NCBI RefSeq assembly: GCF_022201045.2
Contig: NC_068562.1
Span: forward strand, 8,662,001-8,726,000
DNA from: Citrus sinensis
Taxonomy: Eukaryota; Streptophyta; Magnoliopsida; Sapindales; Rutaceae
Direction of reading: 5' to 3'
Length of the DNA stretch: 64,000 nt
The position numbers were made by a program, and so were the translations under genes. Shown here in pieces: positions 50,301 to 62,701 of this stretch (within the stretch, counting starts at the first letter, position 1; every line of letters begins with the position of its first letter). The notes below the pieces were generated by a model. That model did no database searches and was not told where the DNA came from. It saw only the letters and a program-made list of their open reading frames with translations.

Positions 50301-52680
50301 ATAGCCTACGTGAGTTATCAATAGGCTTCCCGATTCATTTATTACAAACAGCTAATGCATCCTTAACATCCCATCCAGGATCTCATTGCCGGCAGCCTGA
50401 AGCATTACTCTACCGATAGAACATTCACCAACAAAGGCTTCCCACGACATCTGGTTGATCCCAATGTTGCGGTCCATCTTCATCCTTCAACGACTTAAGT
50501 GCTTAAATTACAGCAATGAATGTGAAGGAAGGACACAAAAATATTGGCGTACAAAAGATAGTCCTTTCATACCCCAATTATAGGCTTGTATAAAAGCCTT
50601 GTGTCAAAATTTTCCTTCGAAACAAACTATACTTGTATCAACATGATGCAAGTATAGCCTCTGTGTGTATGCGTGTGCGTCTGATATATTAAATAACTTG
50701 ATCCAATGAGGGAAAACTAGACATCGTAAACTAAATAAAGGCAATAAGAATATACAAATGATAAGCTGGTGTTACTAATTACTATCACTAAAACAAAAGC
50801 AATAACAAATCTCAATCAACAATTAAACAAATAAAAATTAAACATGGGCAAGAAGGCATAATAAAGTGAACAAATAATGAATAAATAATAGGCAAAAAAT
50901 AAACTTTACTAGTAACATAAAAATATCTAAACCAAAAACAGATATTTTCATCCTATTTGAGCTGCATTTCACAAAACTACCGTCAAGAGAGTAAGTGCTT
51001 ACAAATGAATTTCTAATTCTAAATGTGTAATCGTTTCAATCCATGTGCAAGACCAAAAGTACCTTTTTGGTCTCTGGGGCTTTTCATTTTCTTGAAAAGG
51101 ACGTAACTTTGATTTCTGTTTCACCATTTTTTTCAGTGTGGTCGGCTGCTTTGCTTTCCCTTATTTTCTAAGAAACCAAACGGGATTTTAGGATTTGTTT
51201 ATTGGACGTTTGTGTCGAGTTTTGGGTAATGCGATTCCGGTTATCGAAAAAACCCGAATAGAAGGGAGGTGGCGGGTGGATTAAAAAACCGGTCAACCCG
51301 GCCAACCAGCGGCTCCATTTGTGTCGGTTGGAGAAAAGTGCTATAGAAATCCAATTGGATTATGTTAACTTAGCCCGTTAACCCGCCCCTTTGAGGTAAA
51401 ATAATATGTTATATATTTTTTCAAATATTTTATCAGTATAAAAAAATACAAATATTTAAATTTTAAAGATATGAAATCGTAAACAAGAAAAAAGAATATT
51501 AAATTTTATGCTAGTGTTGCATTTTATTTGTCAATTAATTTGAGACTTTGAAGATAGTGTGTTGGATTTAAAGTTTGCTAGATCAATTAATTGTTTGTCT
51601 CTTATTTTGAGATGTAACAATTAATTATGCATTTTCTTTATTATTTTAATTTTGGGATATTACATTTTTTTAAAGGAAAGGAAATAAGTTTTTTTTTTTT
51701 TTTTTTGGAATAAGCTTAACTCATAATTTTTAAGTTAGAATGAGCTTAGTTTTTAAACAGTTTGGATTGGATGGAGTGCCAATCCAATATCCTGTTCGTG
51801 TCCATCCCCTATTGCTATTGACAAGCATCGGTTGGACATAATTTTTAAAGAATATCAAATGAAACTTAACCGATTCTCACCCATGATTTATGAACTGAAT
51901 TGAGCTAGTTCAGTTTGATTTTGTTTGTTTGACTTACAAGCCAGATTTGAACTATTTGAATTTTTAAGTTCATTGAGTTTTGATTTTTCATTTTGTTCAA
52001 CATCTCTACTTGTTAAATTGTTGGCTTTCTTTTATTTTTCTTAAATTAATAAATTCTCTTAGATTTTGCTGATGCGTCAGCCCGCTGAGGCTGACCCATA
52101 ATGCAAAAAACTGAGCCCAAAATGGACCTCTAGGGCCCAATGTTTTGCATTTGTCTGTCCATTTGCTTGTGTACAGTAAAACGGCTACCCACTACTGGAC
52201 TCGGTCTAGGCACAGTCTTAAAAACCCCAACGTCACTTTCTTGAACCTCGGTCAAAAGAAAGCGCTCACATGATGACATCACCTCTTCCTCCTACATAAG
52301 ACAACAAGTCAACGACGACCAAAACACGGTGGAATGTGAGCCCCACAGAGCAATGGTGCAATGGCATTTGACATGGCTGCTGTGGGGCCCTGAAACCAAT
52401 TTCGAACAAAAACAACGGAATGGTGGATCCCACGAAAGACGTCTGATTATATTCACTCTCACACTCACACATACACTTGTACACATGGAAGACAAATGTT
52501 GATCTGTCACCAATATTAACTGACAGGTCGGTGCAGATGCCACGTTTAAGGCGTGAGAACAACTATCATTGAGACACCTACAGCGCACTGTGCTTGGGTT
52601 TATTTATTTTGTTAAAATATTTTTGGCAGAAAAAATCTATATATATATAATTTGATCACAATCAGCAGTTTTCTTAATTT

Positions 52681-52721
<41 letters not shown>

Positions 52722-53507
52722 AAATACACGCATTGAAATAGAATAATTAATCGAGTTTAATTACTCGATAATCACAAAATAGTTCTCATTTGTATGACTT
52801 TCTCTGGGTTTTTTGCTCGAGAAGCTCATGCATATATCATATATGATAATGTATGGCTTAGAGCCTAGAACAAACAAGTAAAATCAATAACAATGATTAA
52901 AAAAAAAAATTCCAGATTAAAGGCAATGATCATAATAATCACATTCAAACATCAATCTAGTTGCATGCATGCGTGCACAACAAAATATCATAAAATTATT
53001 ATGAACTATAACGTCTATGATATATATATTACGCATTGAATATTACTAACTCACCTGATTACCTCCATGCCCATCGAACAAACCGAAGTAATGCACCGGC
53101 GACTTCACGGCAGCAAACTTACACTCCGGAGCCGTGCACCCGCCGAATTCGTTGCAGGTAAGATGCAACAAACCCGGGAAAATCCGAACATTGTCCTCCA
53201 TTGTTTGTCTCCTTCCCTGCCAAGAAGATGCCCCCCATGTCACAAGCCTGTTAGTCCTCCCCACACACCTCATCATCACAGCCCCTTTGTCACTTTCTTT
53301 CACCGCCTCGATCGCGGTATTCCCATTGTCCTTCACATGTTTGTCATCATTAAAATCAGATGCCCCATCGATAGTGGCGGAATTGCTTCCGGTGTTGTCT
53401 GCGTTTTCAGTCTTGGCATCGATATCCATGGCTTTAGGGGTGGTCTCAATGGTGGTGGTTGGGGGGAGGGGTTCCTGTTGGTTGAGAGTGCTGAGAGTCG
53501 TTGCCAT
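44318..53507 (-). CDS. Protein phosphatase 2C, clade-A-like
   Basis: Four exons join in frame to 412 aa: 53507-53055, 46389-46105, 45924-45819 and 44712-44318. PP2Cs are Mn/Mg-dependent Ser/Thr phosphatases; clade A members are ABA co-receptors that inhibit SnRK2 kinases. All metal and catalytic motifs are present: GRRQTMED (about 102-104), FDGHGG (Asp145), NCGDSR, ASDGLWD (Asp313) and DNISVVIV (Asp367). Features pointing to clade A are GHGGNQVSKYC, a Trp at 266 in INWGGLRVGG that aligns with the Trp inserted into ABA receptors, and KPWVIAEPEV. However SSWQGRRQTMED departs from the usual clade A CGRRxxMEDAV, so subgroup is uncertain. The N-terminal 90 residues are Thr/Asp-rich and probably disordered. 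The start is the ATG at 53507; upstream the frame opens only through TTG. Intron 1 is 6665 bases. Confidence 0.92.
48025..49250. repeat. Diverged tandem duplication of about 600-650 bases in PP2C intron 1
   Basis: Landmarks recur in the same order: AAAGC(A/G)ATTTAG...TCACAAGGCT, then AAAGAA(G/T)AATCTC, then ACACTTTTGCT, then CTTAGAT(C/T)TGG(A/C)AAGGACTCCAA, then CTCAAGCCTCA / CTCTAGCCTCA, then AGAGAATTTAAA. Copy 1 is about 48025-48680 and copy 2 about 48681-49250. Divergence suggests an old event. Confidence 0.6.
52684..52718. repeat. (AT)n microsatellite
   Basis: About 17 uninterrupted AT units in PP2C intron 1, near the exon 1 donor. Confidence 0.95.
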
Positions 53508-53603
53508 TGAAGAGGTTGAAGACAAAAGCTTAATTAGCTAGCTATAGAGAGAGTGAGAGAGATAAAATGTAGAGAGTGAAGTTGAAATTGCGAATCAAAA
53601 TCG

Positions 53604-53610
53604 TATATAG
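53604..53610 (-). promoter_or_regulatory. Candidate TATA box of the PP2C gene
   Basis: CTATATA on the minus strand, about 97 bases before the ATG at 53507, with AG-rich leader sequence (GAGAGTGAGAGAG complement) in between. Confidence 0.55.
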
Positions 53611-54262
53611 AAGGGATTTGCATTTTTCCATCAACGCGTGGAACCAAGAATGAAATATACATATGGCACGAGCTCAAATATCGAACTCTACGTTGCATGA
53701 CCATGGGTTAAAGTCACTGCGAGGGTGAGACCTTTAAGGTGACAGTCCAATTAGTCTTTTTTTTTTTTCCTTTTTGGTCATTTGGTCAGTTTTTGCCAGT
53801 GGCGTTTTTGAATTGGTGGTATCATGGGCTTGGCTGGTCAGGATAGGAACTATCATTCGTTCAACTCAACTCTGTTAAATGCCACCTTTGCAAAAAATAA
53901 TCGATTCTTAGTGGGACGAGTCAGGAAACAACAGGGTGAGATTTTACAGAATTACTAAATTGAAATATATTAAATTCAGATTATTATAAACTATCAAATG
54001 TCTTATGCCATTTGAGGAAAGAGTTTGGAAGAAAACAAGAAACTGTTGCCAACATCGATTTGTCATCCTAAAGATTTCTTCTAAATGAGTAAGTAGTTTT
54101 GATATTTTGGATTTTATGAGATTTTGTTTATCCAAGTTGGCAAAAGAGGAGAAAGAAGAGATAATGTATGATGCGTATTGCAATCAATTAAAGTTCAATG
54201 AAATTTAATATAATTATTACTTGTATGATAATTTTTTAAAATAAATGTACATATGTCATAAT

Positions 54263-55809
54263 TGTTGGGAAAATATGCTCTTTAAAAGCATATGTGTTTA
54301 TTTAATTGTAATAAACTATTTTTCTGATTAATAAAATAAATGAGGTATTTTATTCAAATATCTTAATTGCATTAATACTTGTATTAAAGTCCATTTAATC
54401 ATATTATATGTATTTATGTGATCACCATGTGGATTCACAAAAGACATAAATACAAGTTATCTTATGATTAAATAAATTTAGTTCGCAGTTGATAAATAAA
54501 GTTGAGCACTTTATTTAGGTATAGACTGTAATAAATTCATTGAATGATTTGTCTTAATCATGTATGAATTTATTGATGTAGTACGACTACATTGAACAGG
54601 ATCACATATGAGATTTAATTAACTTTGTAATAACTGTCAGACTTATTAAATCTCATAGGCGTTGATTTTACTGTAATCTTAATCTTGAGTTAATTATGAT
54701 TTCATGATTGTAATTGTTATTCCATTTGAGTTACTAATGGGCACGACACATCCTTGTGGTCAAGATTACCCGGTATCTTGGTGGGAGCAATTATGAGTAT
54801 TGGAGTTATGGATTAACAATATAGAATTTGTACAACACATCTCTTGATGGGTTTTCGGCACTTGATCATAGAATTCTCTGGCCAGAGTGTGTCAACATAT
54901 TTAGTATGTTGAAAATGATCATTAGAGAAAACCAGTAAGGATCAAGGAATAATATGTTATTAAATTGATTGGACAGTTGAGATATCAATTTAATTAACGA
55001 TGTGGTACAAAGGATTGTGCAGTAAAGAAATCAATGTGGCTTGGGACGAATTATTATTCGAGCATACAATTATGGAAGTCAGTTCCAATCTTTTAGTGGA
55101 GTAGATTTAGAATTAAATAATTGGGCTAGTTTAATTACAGGCCTAATTATTGTAGCCACTATTGTATGTTCCCAAATGATCCCCGGGTTAGCTCATTTAA
55201 TTGACTGCACCACTACTGGACTAATAAGGAAGATAACTAGCTATTTGGGTCAAAAGCCTAAATATATCATTTAATGGGAGGCTCCATTTAATTAGTTTTT
55301 GTATAAGGGGCCTTATGTTATTTTACAAGGTGGGTCCCTATTGAAAAAGAAAATAACGTGAGTTTTATTAGGGCATTATTTGGAGCCTAGGGTTTTCACT
55401 AAAGGGAGATATATAAGGCTTATTTTCTCTATAAAAAAAAAATGAGAAGCCACTTTATACAGATCAGAGAAAAAGATTTTTCTCTCTATTATTGAGAGAA
55501 AAATTTTCTCGTGCTAGTTGCTTTGGTAGTGATAAAGGCGCCCACACGTCAAGTGCAGATCGAACCTGAGTCATAACCTGGAAGATCATTGGAGACTGTT
55601 CGTGATCTAACAAGCGTGGTGGTGACGGATCGTGATCTAACAGGAGTGGTGGTGGCGGATCGTGATCTAGGAGCCTAAAACACTTCAGCAGAAAAAGCCA
55701 ACTCGGATTTTCAAAGTACGATTTCTAACATACGAATTCTTAATATTATATGAGAGCGATCTTCAAAAGGTTTTATAAAAAAAATTTAAAATCGGATTTT
55801 TCCCCAACA
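54263..55809 (+). mobile_element. Solo LTR of an LTR retrotransposon (1547 bases)
   Basis: The segment begins TGTTGGGAAAA and ends TTTTTCCCCAACA, a near-perfect TG...CA terminal inverted pair. It is flanked on both sides by the same five bases ATAAT (54258-54262 and 55810-55814). A likely promoter (GAGATATATAAGG) lies near 55405, so the transcript would read rightward, and there are short GATCGTGATCTA(A/G)-type tandem repeats near the 3' end. No gag or pol sequence is present and only one LTR is seen, so it is best read as a solo LTR left by LTR-LTR recombination. It lies about 750 bases upstream of the PP2C start. Confidence 0.85.
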
Positions 55810-55814
55810 ATAAT

Positions 55815-57265
55815 ATCATTTGATTGTATATATGACTGACATAATACCTTTAATGTATTTTAAAATTTCTCTTACTAGACATGTAGGAAGATTTTGGTGA
55901 ATTTACTTGGATTGAATTTTTTTTTTCCTTCTAACATTTGGCAAAAGAAATGAGAGCAATTTTGTTTTGTTATGCACTTGTCTTTGTTTCTAAAAACAAA
56001 TGGCTTACATGCTAATACCCCTCTTTGACAACTCAAAATCCAGTGAAAGACCAAACTTATCTCTTTTTATGACTTCAAAATCTATTTTTTTATTTTTTCG
56101 TTGGATTTAGATTCTCTCCTGATCTGATCATGTCCTCAGTAAATAATTTAATTACTGATTGGTAGTTAATAAATAAAAAATAAGAGAAGTTACTACCACT
56201 AAAATACACATGATAGAAGATCTTAAAAAGTTTAGAAAAGATCATATAAGAAGAGGATCATTTTCTCTTTTCTTTACCCTGAAAATAAATGCAATTAATT
56301 ACATTAGCCAGGAATAGGTATGACTGTTGTTTTCATCTTCAGATTTGGTGAAAAAGTAACCAAAAGAAGAATTAAATTTAACAAAATGTCAACCAACATA
56401 GAGGATGTTCAATTCATCAATTTTTTTTGCATGAAGATGAGGGTTCAATTTATCGTGGGTGTCCGCATTTGAGTATATAAAATTAAATGTATCCGAACAG
56501 ATTGTAATGTATATATCGCGTTAATATGCAATTCAATGTGAGGCGAGATCTTAATATTTTATTATACTAAATTAACCATATTTTTAATTTATTAAAAAAA
56601 CAACGGCCACTATAAGATACTATTCACAAGTTTTTAATCAGAATTTTGATCGTTAATTATAGTATTGTAAATTTTTTACCCATCGCCACAAATCAGTAGT
56701 TTAACAGAAGCGAAATAGAGAGACATTGCCACCATAATCATGTTCAGAATGTTGGTGAACTTGCCATTATTCAACGACCGTGAGTTGTGGCGGCCGAAGC
56801 TTTAAAGCTCAATCACCAAGTCTTTGTTTGAAAGGTACCGAAAATAACTCCAATAAAATCTGACAACTAGTAGTTATTCGAAAGGTCTAAAAAGTAAAAA
56901 CCACCATTATTCAATAAATTTATCTAAGTCTTTCTAAAGGTTGTGGTGGGCAAATTTTCGAAAATCCAAACCCAATTGAACATGTAGATTTATCTTTGTA
57001 CCATAGAAAAATATATTTTAAAGCAGTAGCAGAAAGTAAGTTGAGAGTTCTTTTTGTCAATTCCATTGAATTATGTCTATCTAAGCTGTTATGCCGTTTG
57101 AAAGAATATAAATATTTAGTATTAATTTTAACCTACGAGAGAACGAGGGAGAGGCAAGTAAACCTTTTAGACTAACAAGGAAGGGGGGAAAAAAAGAAAA
57201 AAAAGAAGCAAGATTCCATTGGATAAAATATAATTGTACAAAAATAGAAGATCATTTCCATCAAT
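55815..57265. other. Intergenic region between the solo LTR and the MYB gene
   Basis: AT-rich sequence with no gene seen. The last part (about 57000-57265) is the likely 3'UTR side of the MYB gene on the minus strand. Confidence 0.6.
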
Positions 57266-60200
57266 TCAAACTGCTTGTATTGGGGTCGTCTTGCCCTTGC
57301 TTAAATCCGACCTGCTGACTGGGGCATTTGCGTGGAAAGCTGACTGCCTCGACGGCTCTCCCAGTAGTTTCAAGGAAAGAGGTGAAGGCTCTCTGAGGCC
57401 TCTTTCAGTCTCTCCTATACTCAGTTGAGACATGCCAACTAGTTGATCTACATTGACGGGTTCTTTAGGAAGGATTGGAATTGGCTTAAGGATCGGATGA
57501 TTACCAGAAGTCCCTGCATCCTTATCTTCTTCCCCAGTGGCTGCATTATGTGGCCAATATGTATAAGGGACTGGCATATATGCTGGGAAGAAACTGGAAA
57601 CCATTGGGGTGAACTCATTCAAATCAATCACAGGTTCTTCAGAATCCTTCTCTGTTTCTTTACATACGGCTTCCATGGGTTCAAATTCGGTACTCAGAGA
57701 AAGATTTAGAGAAGGTTGTGAGCTTGTATTGTCAGATTCTCTGGCAAGAGGAGATGGAAGCATTATTTGCTCTTCTGGCACCAGTGGGGTATCTGTGGCC
57801 TGGAAACAGAAATAACATTTATTCAGCTCATATGATGGCAGATGAAATTCATCTCACAATGACCAGGAAGACAAAGCATTTATTTCAGGATATTGATACA
57901 AGCACAATTCTAAAACGTTTTTACAATCATGATCTAAGGGATGTTCTTCTGTATTGATATTCTGTACAGTGATGATGCATAATGAAACCGGCAACAAGGC
58001 ATACCTAAAAGGTAAATGCATCTTTGCTACCGGTAACACCACTTGTCTTCCAGCATATGCATCATGCAAAAATAATATGATGAAGCAAGACTAACCATAT
58101 CATCCGCAACCATGTCAAAAAGACTGGAGCGCCTCTTTCTTCGAGTAGCATTACTCTGCCGGATAAAATACTTCTGAGCATGACTTGCCACCTGGGTTGG
58201 AGTCCTGGACATGACATAATTTCGTGCTATACCACGCCAGTCTCCCTTCCCTAATTTCTGAAGGCCAATTAGAAACAGGCGATGCTCCTCTTCTGTCCAT
58301 GGGACACCTGTAAGACAAACCCAGTTCGCATAAAATAAATCTCAAATTGCTGCAGATACAAAATCTTAGTCAAGCTTCATGAACGATAAATTAGTGAGAT
58401 GGATAAATCGAGAGTAATTCAACATACAGGGTTGTTGCCCTGGTTATACAGTGAAGGTATCATGCATTAAACACAATTTACATAACAATGAAGTGAAACT
58501 TGATAAACAAAGTAATTCAGTTAGAAAAGAAAAGGGAAAAAAAATGAAGCAACATATTCTCCCTTTTTTGTCATAAACCACAAGATCAGCGACCGATTTC
58601 TGATGAAATTAGCAATCAACCAAATTCATGAGGTACTTGTCAACTACAGCTCTGTTGATCAAAACAAATGGCAAAATGTTGTGAACTTGTGATGCTAGAT
58701 TGAATAAACTAATTGTTGCTAGTTGCCTAATTGAAAGCAAATGTTGCATTGAATGACAATGAAAACTTTCAAAAGCTAACCAATTTGCCTCTTGTTAACA
58801 TCCATGTGCAGGCAGAAGGTAAAAGAAAGAGGCAAACTAGCTCCAGCACAGGCACGACGAGCTAGCAAGCAAGGGACTGTTCAACCAAAATAACCTTAAA
58901 AATGCAGAGCTTATCTACAATAGCCCCTACTGTCTGCCAATAATTAAGTAAATAAATCGCGATACAATACCAAATTACTTATGCAAACTATGCAGCCAGC
59001 CACATAAATTTCTAAGCAAATAAACCCAAGAAAGAATTCTGTATTTAACACTTTCTACCAAAATATGATTAGCACTCTATAAGGCGGTGATCTTCTAGAT
59101 AAGACATAATTTTAACTTTTCAGATAGACGTTATGCCACTTGTCAAGAAATCAAGACTAGTAACAAACATTGAAACGAAACAAGCCACAGTAATATATGT
59201 CAAAGACAACTTTTTGTTCTTAAGGCTCTTCGCTGCCATACAATCTGCTTGTTCAATGCAAGTAACAAGTGGAGTCAAAACTCAAAGGTCATGAGACTGC
59301 AATGAACAGTAAAGGTTTCCAAAATTCAAAGGTTTATTAAGTGCTTGCAAGTCCAATTCCAAGAAAAAAAAAAGGTGCTGCAAGTCTAGGTCAAAACAAA
59401 ATCATTAAACAAATAAAAAAAAAATTAGTTGTTTTATTTTAATTTTTTTCCAATCCAGATTAAGTTTCCAATATGCTTTTGAGAATTAAGAAACACCAAG
59501 GTTCTCTTTTATATCCCAACTTTTACTATCAACATATACAATAGAAACCTTCAAGCAAATAAGAATAGTTAAGCAGAAAAATTTTGAAAATTGAGGTGAA
59601 ACTCTAATCAAAACATCAAATAATTGACAAGTTATTTAAAAAAAGAATTAAAGCTGCATTTTTTGAAGAAAAAATAGTAAGCAACTTTGGAAATAAACCA
59701 GAGATTGCAGAGAATTATAACAACAAAGATAGTAAGAGCGATTCTTCTAAAAGTAAATAAATAATACAAAACATGTAGCTGATATGTTGAATAACAAGAT
59801 TAATCTTCGTCAACAAAATTCAATTAATTCACAAAATGAAAATCAAACTTATTCCAAGAAATTAGCTCAAACGTATAAAATAAAAATAAAACATAACATT
59901 TAAAATAAAAAAGAAAGAAGATTTACCAAGACATAACATCATCATTAACAAACAAAAACCTCAAAAAAATCAAATTTGAAACCCAAAACAACCAAACAGG
60001 ACCTCCGAAATTACGAAACTGCCATTCCATTCATTTCAGAAAAATAAATGGAAAAAAGTGCTCACCTTTCTTTCTCTCGCAACGCCGATTCGATGAACCA
60101 GACCCGTGCGCTGGGTCATCCGACAAGTAACCTTCGGTCAAGTGAGTCGGGTCACGCACGTGATCCGATAACGGGGAGTCAGGATTCGGCGAAGCGGCTG

Positions 60201-60393
60201 CCGACGAGGAGCTATGGTAGTGCAACGCCGATAAGTTCCCCATGCTCGCGCTCTTCTTGATTATCGAGCCATCCGTAAGCCGGACGCCAAACAACTTCAG
60301 GCCGCCCACGCCCGGCGACGAGCCGCCGCCCCGCGTGGGACACGTTCGCGAGTTGTGCCCGTTGTTGCTGCAATGCGAGCAGCGCCGCGTCAT
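57266..60393 (-). CDS. R1-type MYB (SHAQKYF) transcription factor, KUA1/MYBS3-like
   Basis: Three exons join in frame to 357 aa: 60393-60066, 58307-58096 and 57799-57266. In order: an N-terminal CX2CX4HX4C zinc knuckle (Cys5, Cys8, His13, Cys18, in [14 protein letters not shown]); the [10 protein letters not shown] motif (33-42), a repression element; a single MYB repeat from VPWTEEEH (111) to the third-helix SHAQKYF (151-157); an RRKRR basic patch after it; and an EAR-type LNLSL (211-215). This arrangement is that of KUA1/MYBH in Arabidopsis and MYBS3 in rice. Such factors bind TATCCA/I-box-like sites and repress targets in leaf cell expansion, peroxidase or sugar/amylase control. Length matches KUA1 (about 365). 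Exon 1 is much more GC-rich than its surroundings. All phases fit. Confidence 0.92.
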
Positions 60394-62362
60394 CGCCGGT
60401 TACCGCTGCCGCGACTCGATAAAATTCGGATATCTCTAATAAATTAATTAAATTGACTATTTAAATTATAATTATCTTGGAAATTTTGAGGGGGTAGAGA
60501 GGGTGTGCGTGTGATATTGCTTTGCATGGAACGAGAGAGGGAATGAGCGAAGAGAGGAATTTATTAGTGGTGCAGGGGTAAATTTGGTATTTCGATAACA
60601 CAGGTACCGAGAAGGAGGTAGAGATTTGCGGTGGAACATTCGCTAGAGATAAAGCTTACTGACGATTTTACCCCTTGGAATGAAGATAACGTCCATGACT
60701 TGACTTGGTTTGTTATGCTTGTGTTTTGGTTTCTGTTTTTTTTTATTCCGTGCTTCCTGTTATTTCGGGAAACAGATAATTTTATTTTCTTCATTTTCTA
60801 TTTGGGTAAAGTGAAAAATTACATGCATGCTAACTATATGAGTTAAATGATAAACAATAATTTTTATGCCTGTTTGGATAAGATAGAAATTGATGCGAAT
60901 ACATTCTTCTTCTTCTTTTTTGGTTATTTTGGGTGATGTAATAAATGTTTTTCAAGTTATGGATGCTGTGGATAACCCCCCCAAAAAAAAAAAAAGTTAA
61001 ATTAGAAATAGGTTTATAACGTTTTTAAGATTTTTTTTGGGTAACATAATTGGAATTTTTATTATGACTTTCTTAAAATAGATTAGAAAATAAAAGATTA
61101 TAAATTTAAATAAGAAGGTACCGGTAGCTATCTAAATATTTAAATACCCTTAAATAAATAAAATAGTATGATCACAAATATATTGAAAATGTAATTTCCT
61201 CTTGAAATTATTTTAATCTCGTCAACGTGTCAATTTTATACTTAGTATATATACGGCAACACAATCTACTATATAAAAATAAATATCTTCAATACTATCT
61301 ATTTAAAAAAAATGTACGTGTGGATGTCTATTTGGTTTTTTAAAAAAAATAAAATTGAAGCGACTTTAATTCGATAAGACATTTAACTAAAGAAATATTG
61401 TTATGCATTGACTCCTCAAAATTTGTTCAGTATGAGACAAAAAAAAAATGGGGGAAAAGAAAAAAAAAACCATTGACAATGGCTTGCGACAAGAAATTGA
61501 AAATCAAATGGTTATGTTTATAATATATTTTCTCTAACACATTTTCAAATTGCTTTATCGGCCATTATTATCTATTTATTCAACTAATTATTTTTCTTAT
61601 TTACCATACAAAATAGAGACGGCTCATTAAATGGACCCCAAAAAAAAGGAAAAAAAAATATTTTAGCCAATTTTGCAAGTCCATAATAGATCTATTTTTA
61701 ATTTGGCCGGTTTGAAAAATATAGGAATATGAATTAAATAAAAGAATAGGAAAAGCTCATCAAATTGACCTTAAAAAAGCGAAAAACACGTTATGATTGC
61801 TTAAGTTGGGAAAAAATCACGATGGAGGAGTACAAAACTTGAAGATCCTCGTATTGGCTTATCGAGTTGAGTGAAACGAACGGTCAGCAATTCATCCCGA
61901 CACCGAAACATTATCCGAATCGTACGAAAACTTTGGAGGACTTTTAAGACGTCTCAGTTCTCAGTTCTTGTCCGAAACGCCGAAACGTGTTCTATTTCGA
62001 TGACCAAACTGCCCTCTTAATCGACACTATCAACTTCGTCAAGAAGGGTTGGAACTTGGAAGTGTTTCAAATCAATTTGAACTCTCGGAAAGGCTGGTGG
62101 ATGATGCACTTGGCCAGTCCGATGACGCCACGTGGAAACGTGTCGACCGACGATAATACCCTGTGGGGTAGCGATTAGAGGTTGCCGGTGGATTAGGGTA
62201 CACGTGTACGGCTAGCAGTAGCCAGTTAATGGGTCTTGCTTTCCTTGAATTTTAAGCAAAATTTTATTCTTATTTAAATGAAAACATGGAAAATGTTGAT
62301 GAGATTCTCGGTAAGCACGGTCACTTTCGGCCGTGACAGCATTGCCCAAGGATACCTTACTC
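60394..62362. other. MYB promoter side and AT-rich flank with a GC-richer island
   Basis: The first several hundred bases are the promoter and leader of the MYB gene. 60850-61800 is AT-rich with nothing recognisable. 61850-62240 is distinctly richer in G+C and CG dinucleotides and contains two G-box palindromes, CCACGTGG (62128-62135) and TACACGTGTA (62199-62208). A 63-codon open frame (61987-62178) lies in this island, but it has no family signature and I do not call it a gene. Confidence 0.55.
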
Positions 62363-62376
62363 TATAATTTGAGTAC

Positions 62377-62687
62377 AGTTTTTTTTTTTTTTTTTATATA
62401 TACTAATATATTAGTATCAAAAAACTATTAACAACTCTCTCTTTAATATTAGAGAGAGATCTAGACTACTCTTAATATAGAGAGCCAAATAAAACTAAAT
62501 AACTCTCTTTTTAACAACTCTCTCTTTAATATTAGAGGGAGATTTAGACTACTCTTAATACAGAGAGCTAAATAAAACTAAATAAATCTCAAATAGAAAA
62601 GAAAGCGAGTCCCAATATTATTGGGGCTCAAACTCATGCGTCTAAGATTTTTGAGCACACGAGTTACCAATGGGTTATGAACCCATT
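62377..62687 (-). mobile_element. tRNA-type SINE, inserted in minus orientation
   Basis: The 311-base segment is flanked by a perfect 14-bp direct repeat TATAATTTGAGTAC (62363-62376 and 62688-62701). On the minus strand it begins GGGTTCATAACCC, then has a TGGTAACTCGTG box-A-like and an AGTTTGAGCCC box-B-like sequence 30-40 bases apart. It ends in a poly-A tract (the T run at about 62379-62395) right at the target duplication. A duplicated internal unit of about 80-90 bases (TTTAATATTAGAG(A/G)GAGAT) makes up its distal half. This is the full set of marks for an L1-type-mobilised tRNA-related SINE; family name not assigned. Confidence 0.75.
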
Positions 62688-62701
62688 TATAATTTGAGTA
62701 C

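Larger units (their letters stand above)
46390..53054 (-). other. Giant first intron of the PP2C gene (6665 bases)
   Basis: It splits the regulatory N-terminus and DGHGG exon from the rest of the catalytic domain. It contains a diverged tandem duplication (about 48025-49250), a palindrome AACGACGTCGTT (47748-47759), a short tandem TTCAAATGTTGTTC repeat near 47970-48020 and an (AT)n run (52684-52718). No protein-coding gene was recognised in it on either strand. Confidence 0.75.

Noticed and set aside
51180..52020. hAT-like debris in PP2C intron 1 (CCGGTT/AACCCG-rich, GTCCATCCCCTA)
   Set aside because: Reminiscent of hAT arms but no matching pair of ends or target duplication could be defined.
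55041..55274. 77-codon open frame inside the solo LTR
   Set aside because: Lies within the LTR with no similarity to gag, pol or host proteins that I recognise.
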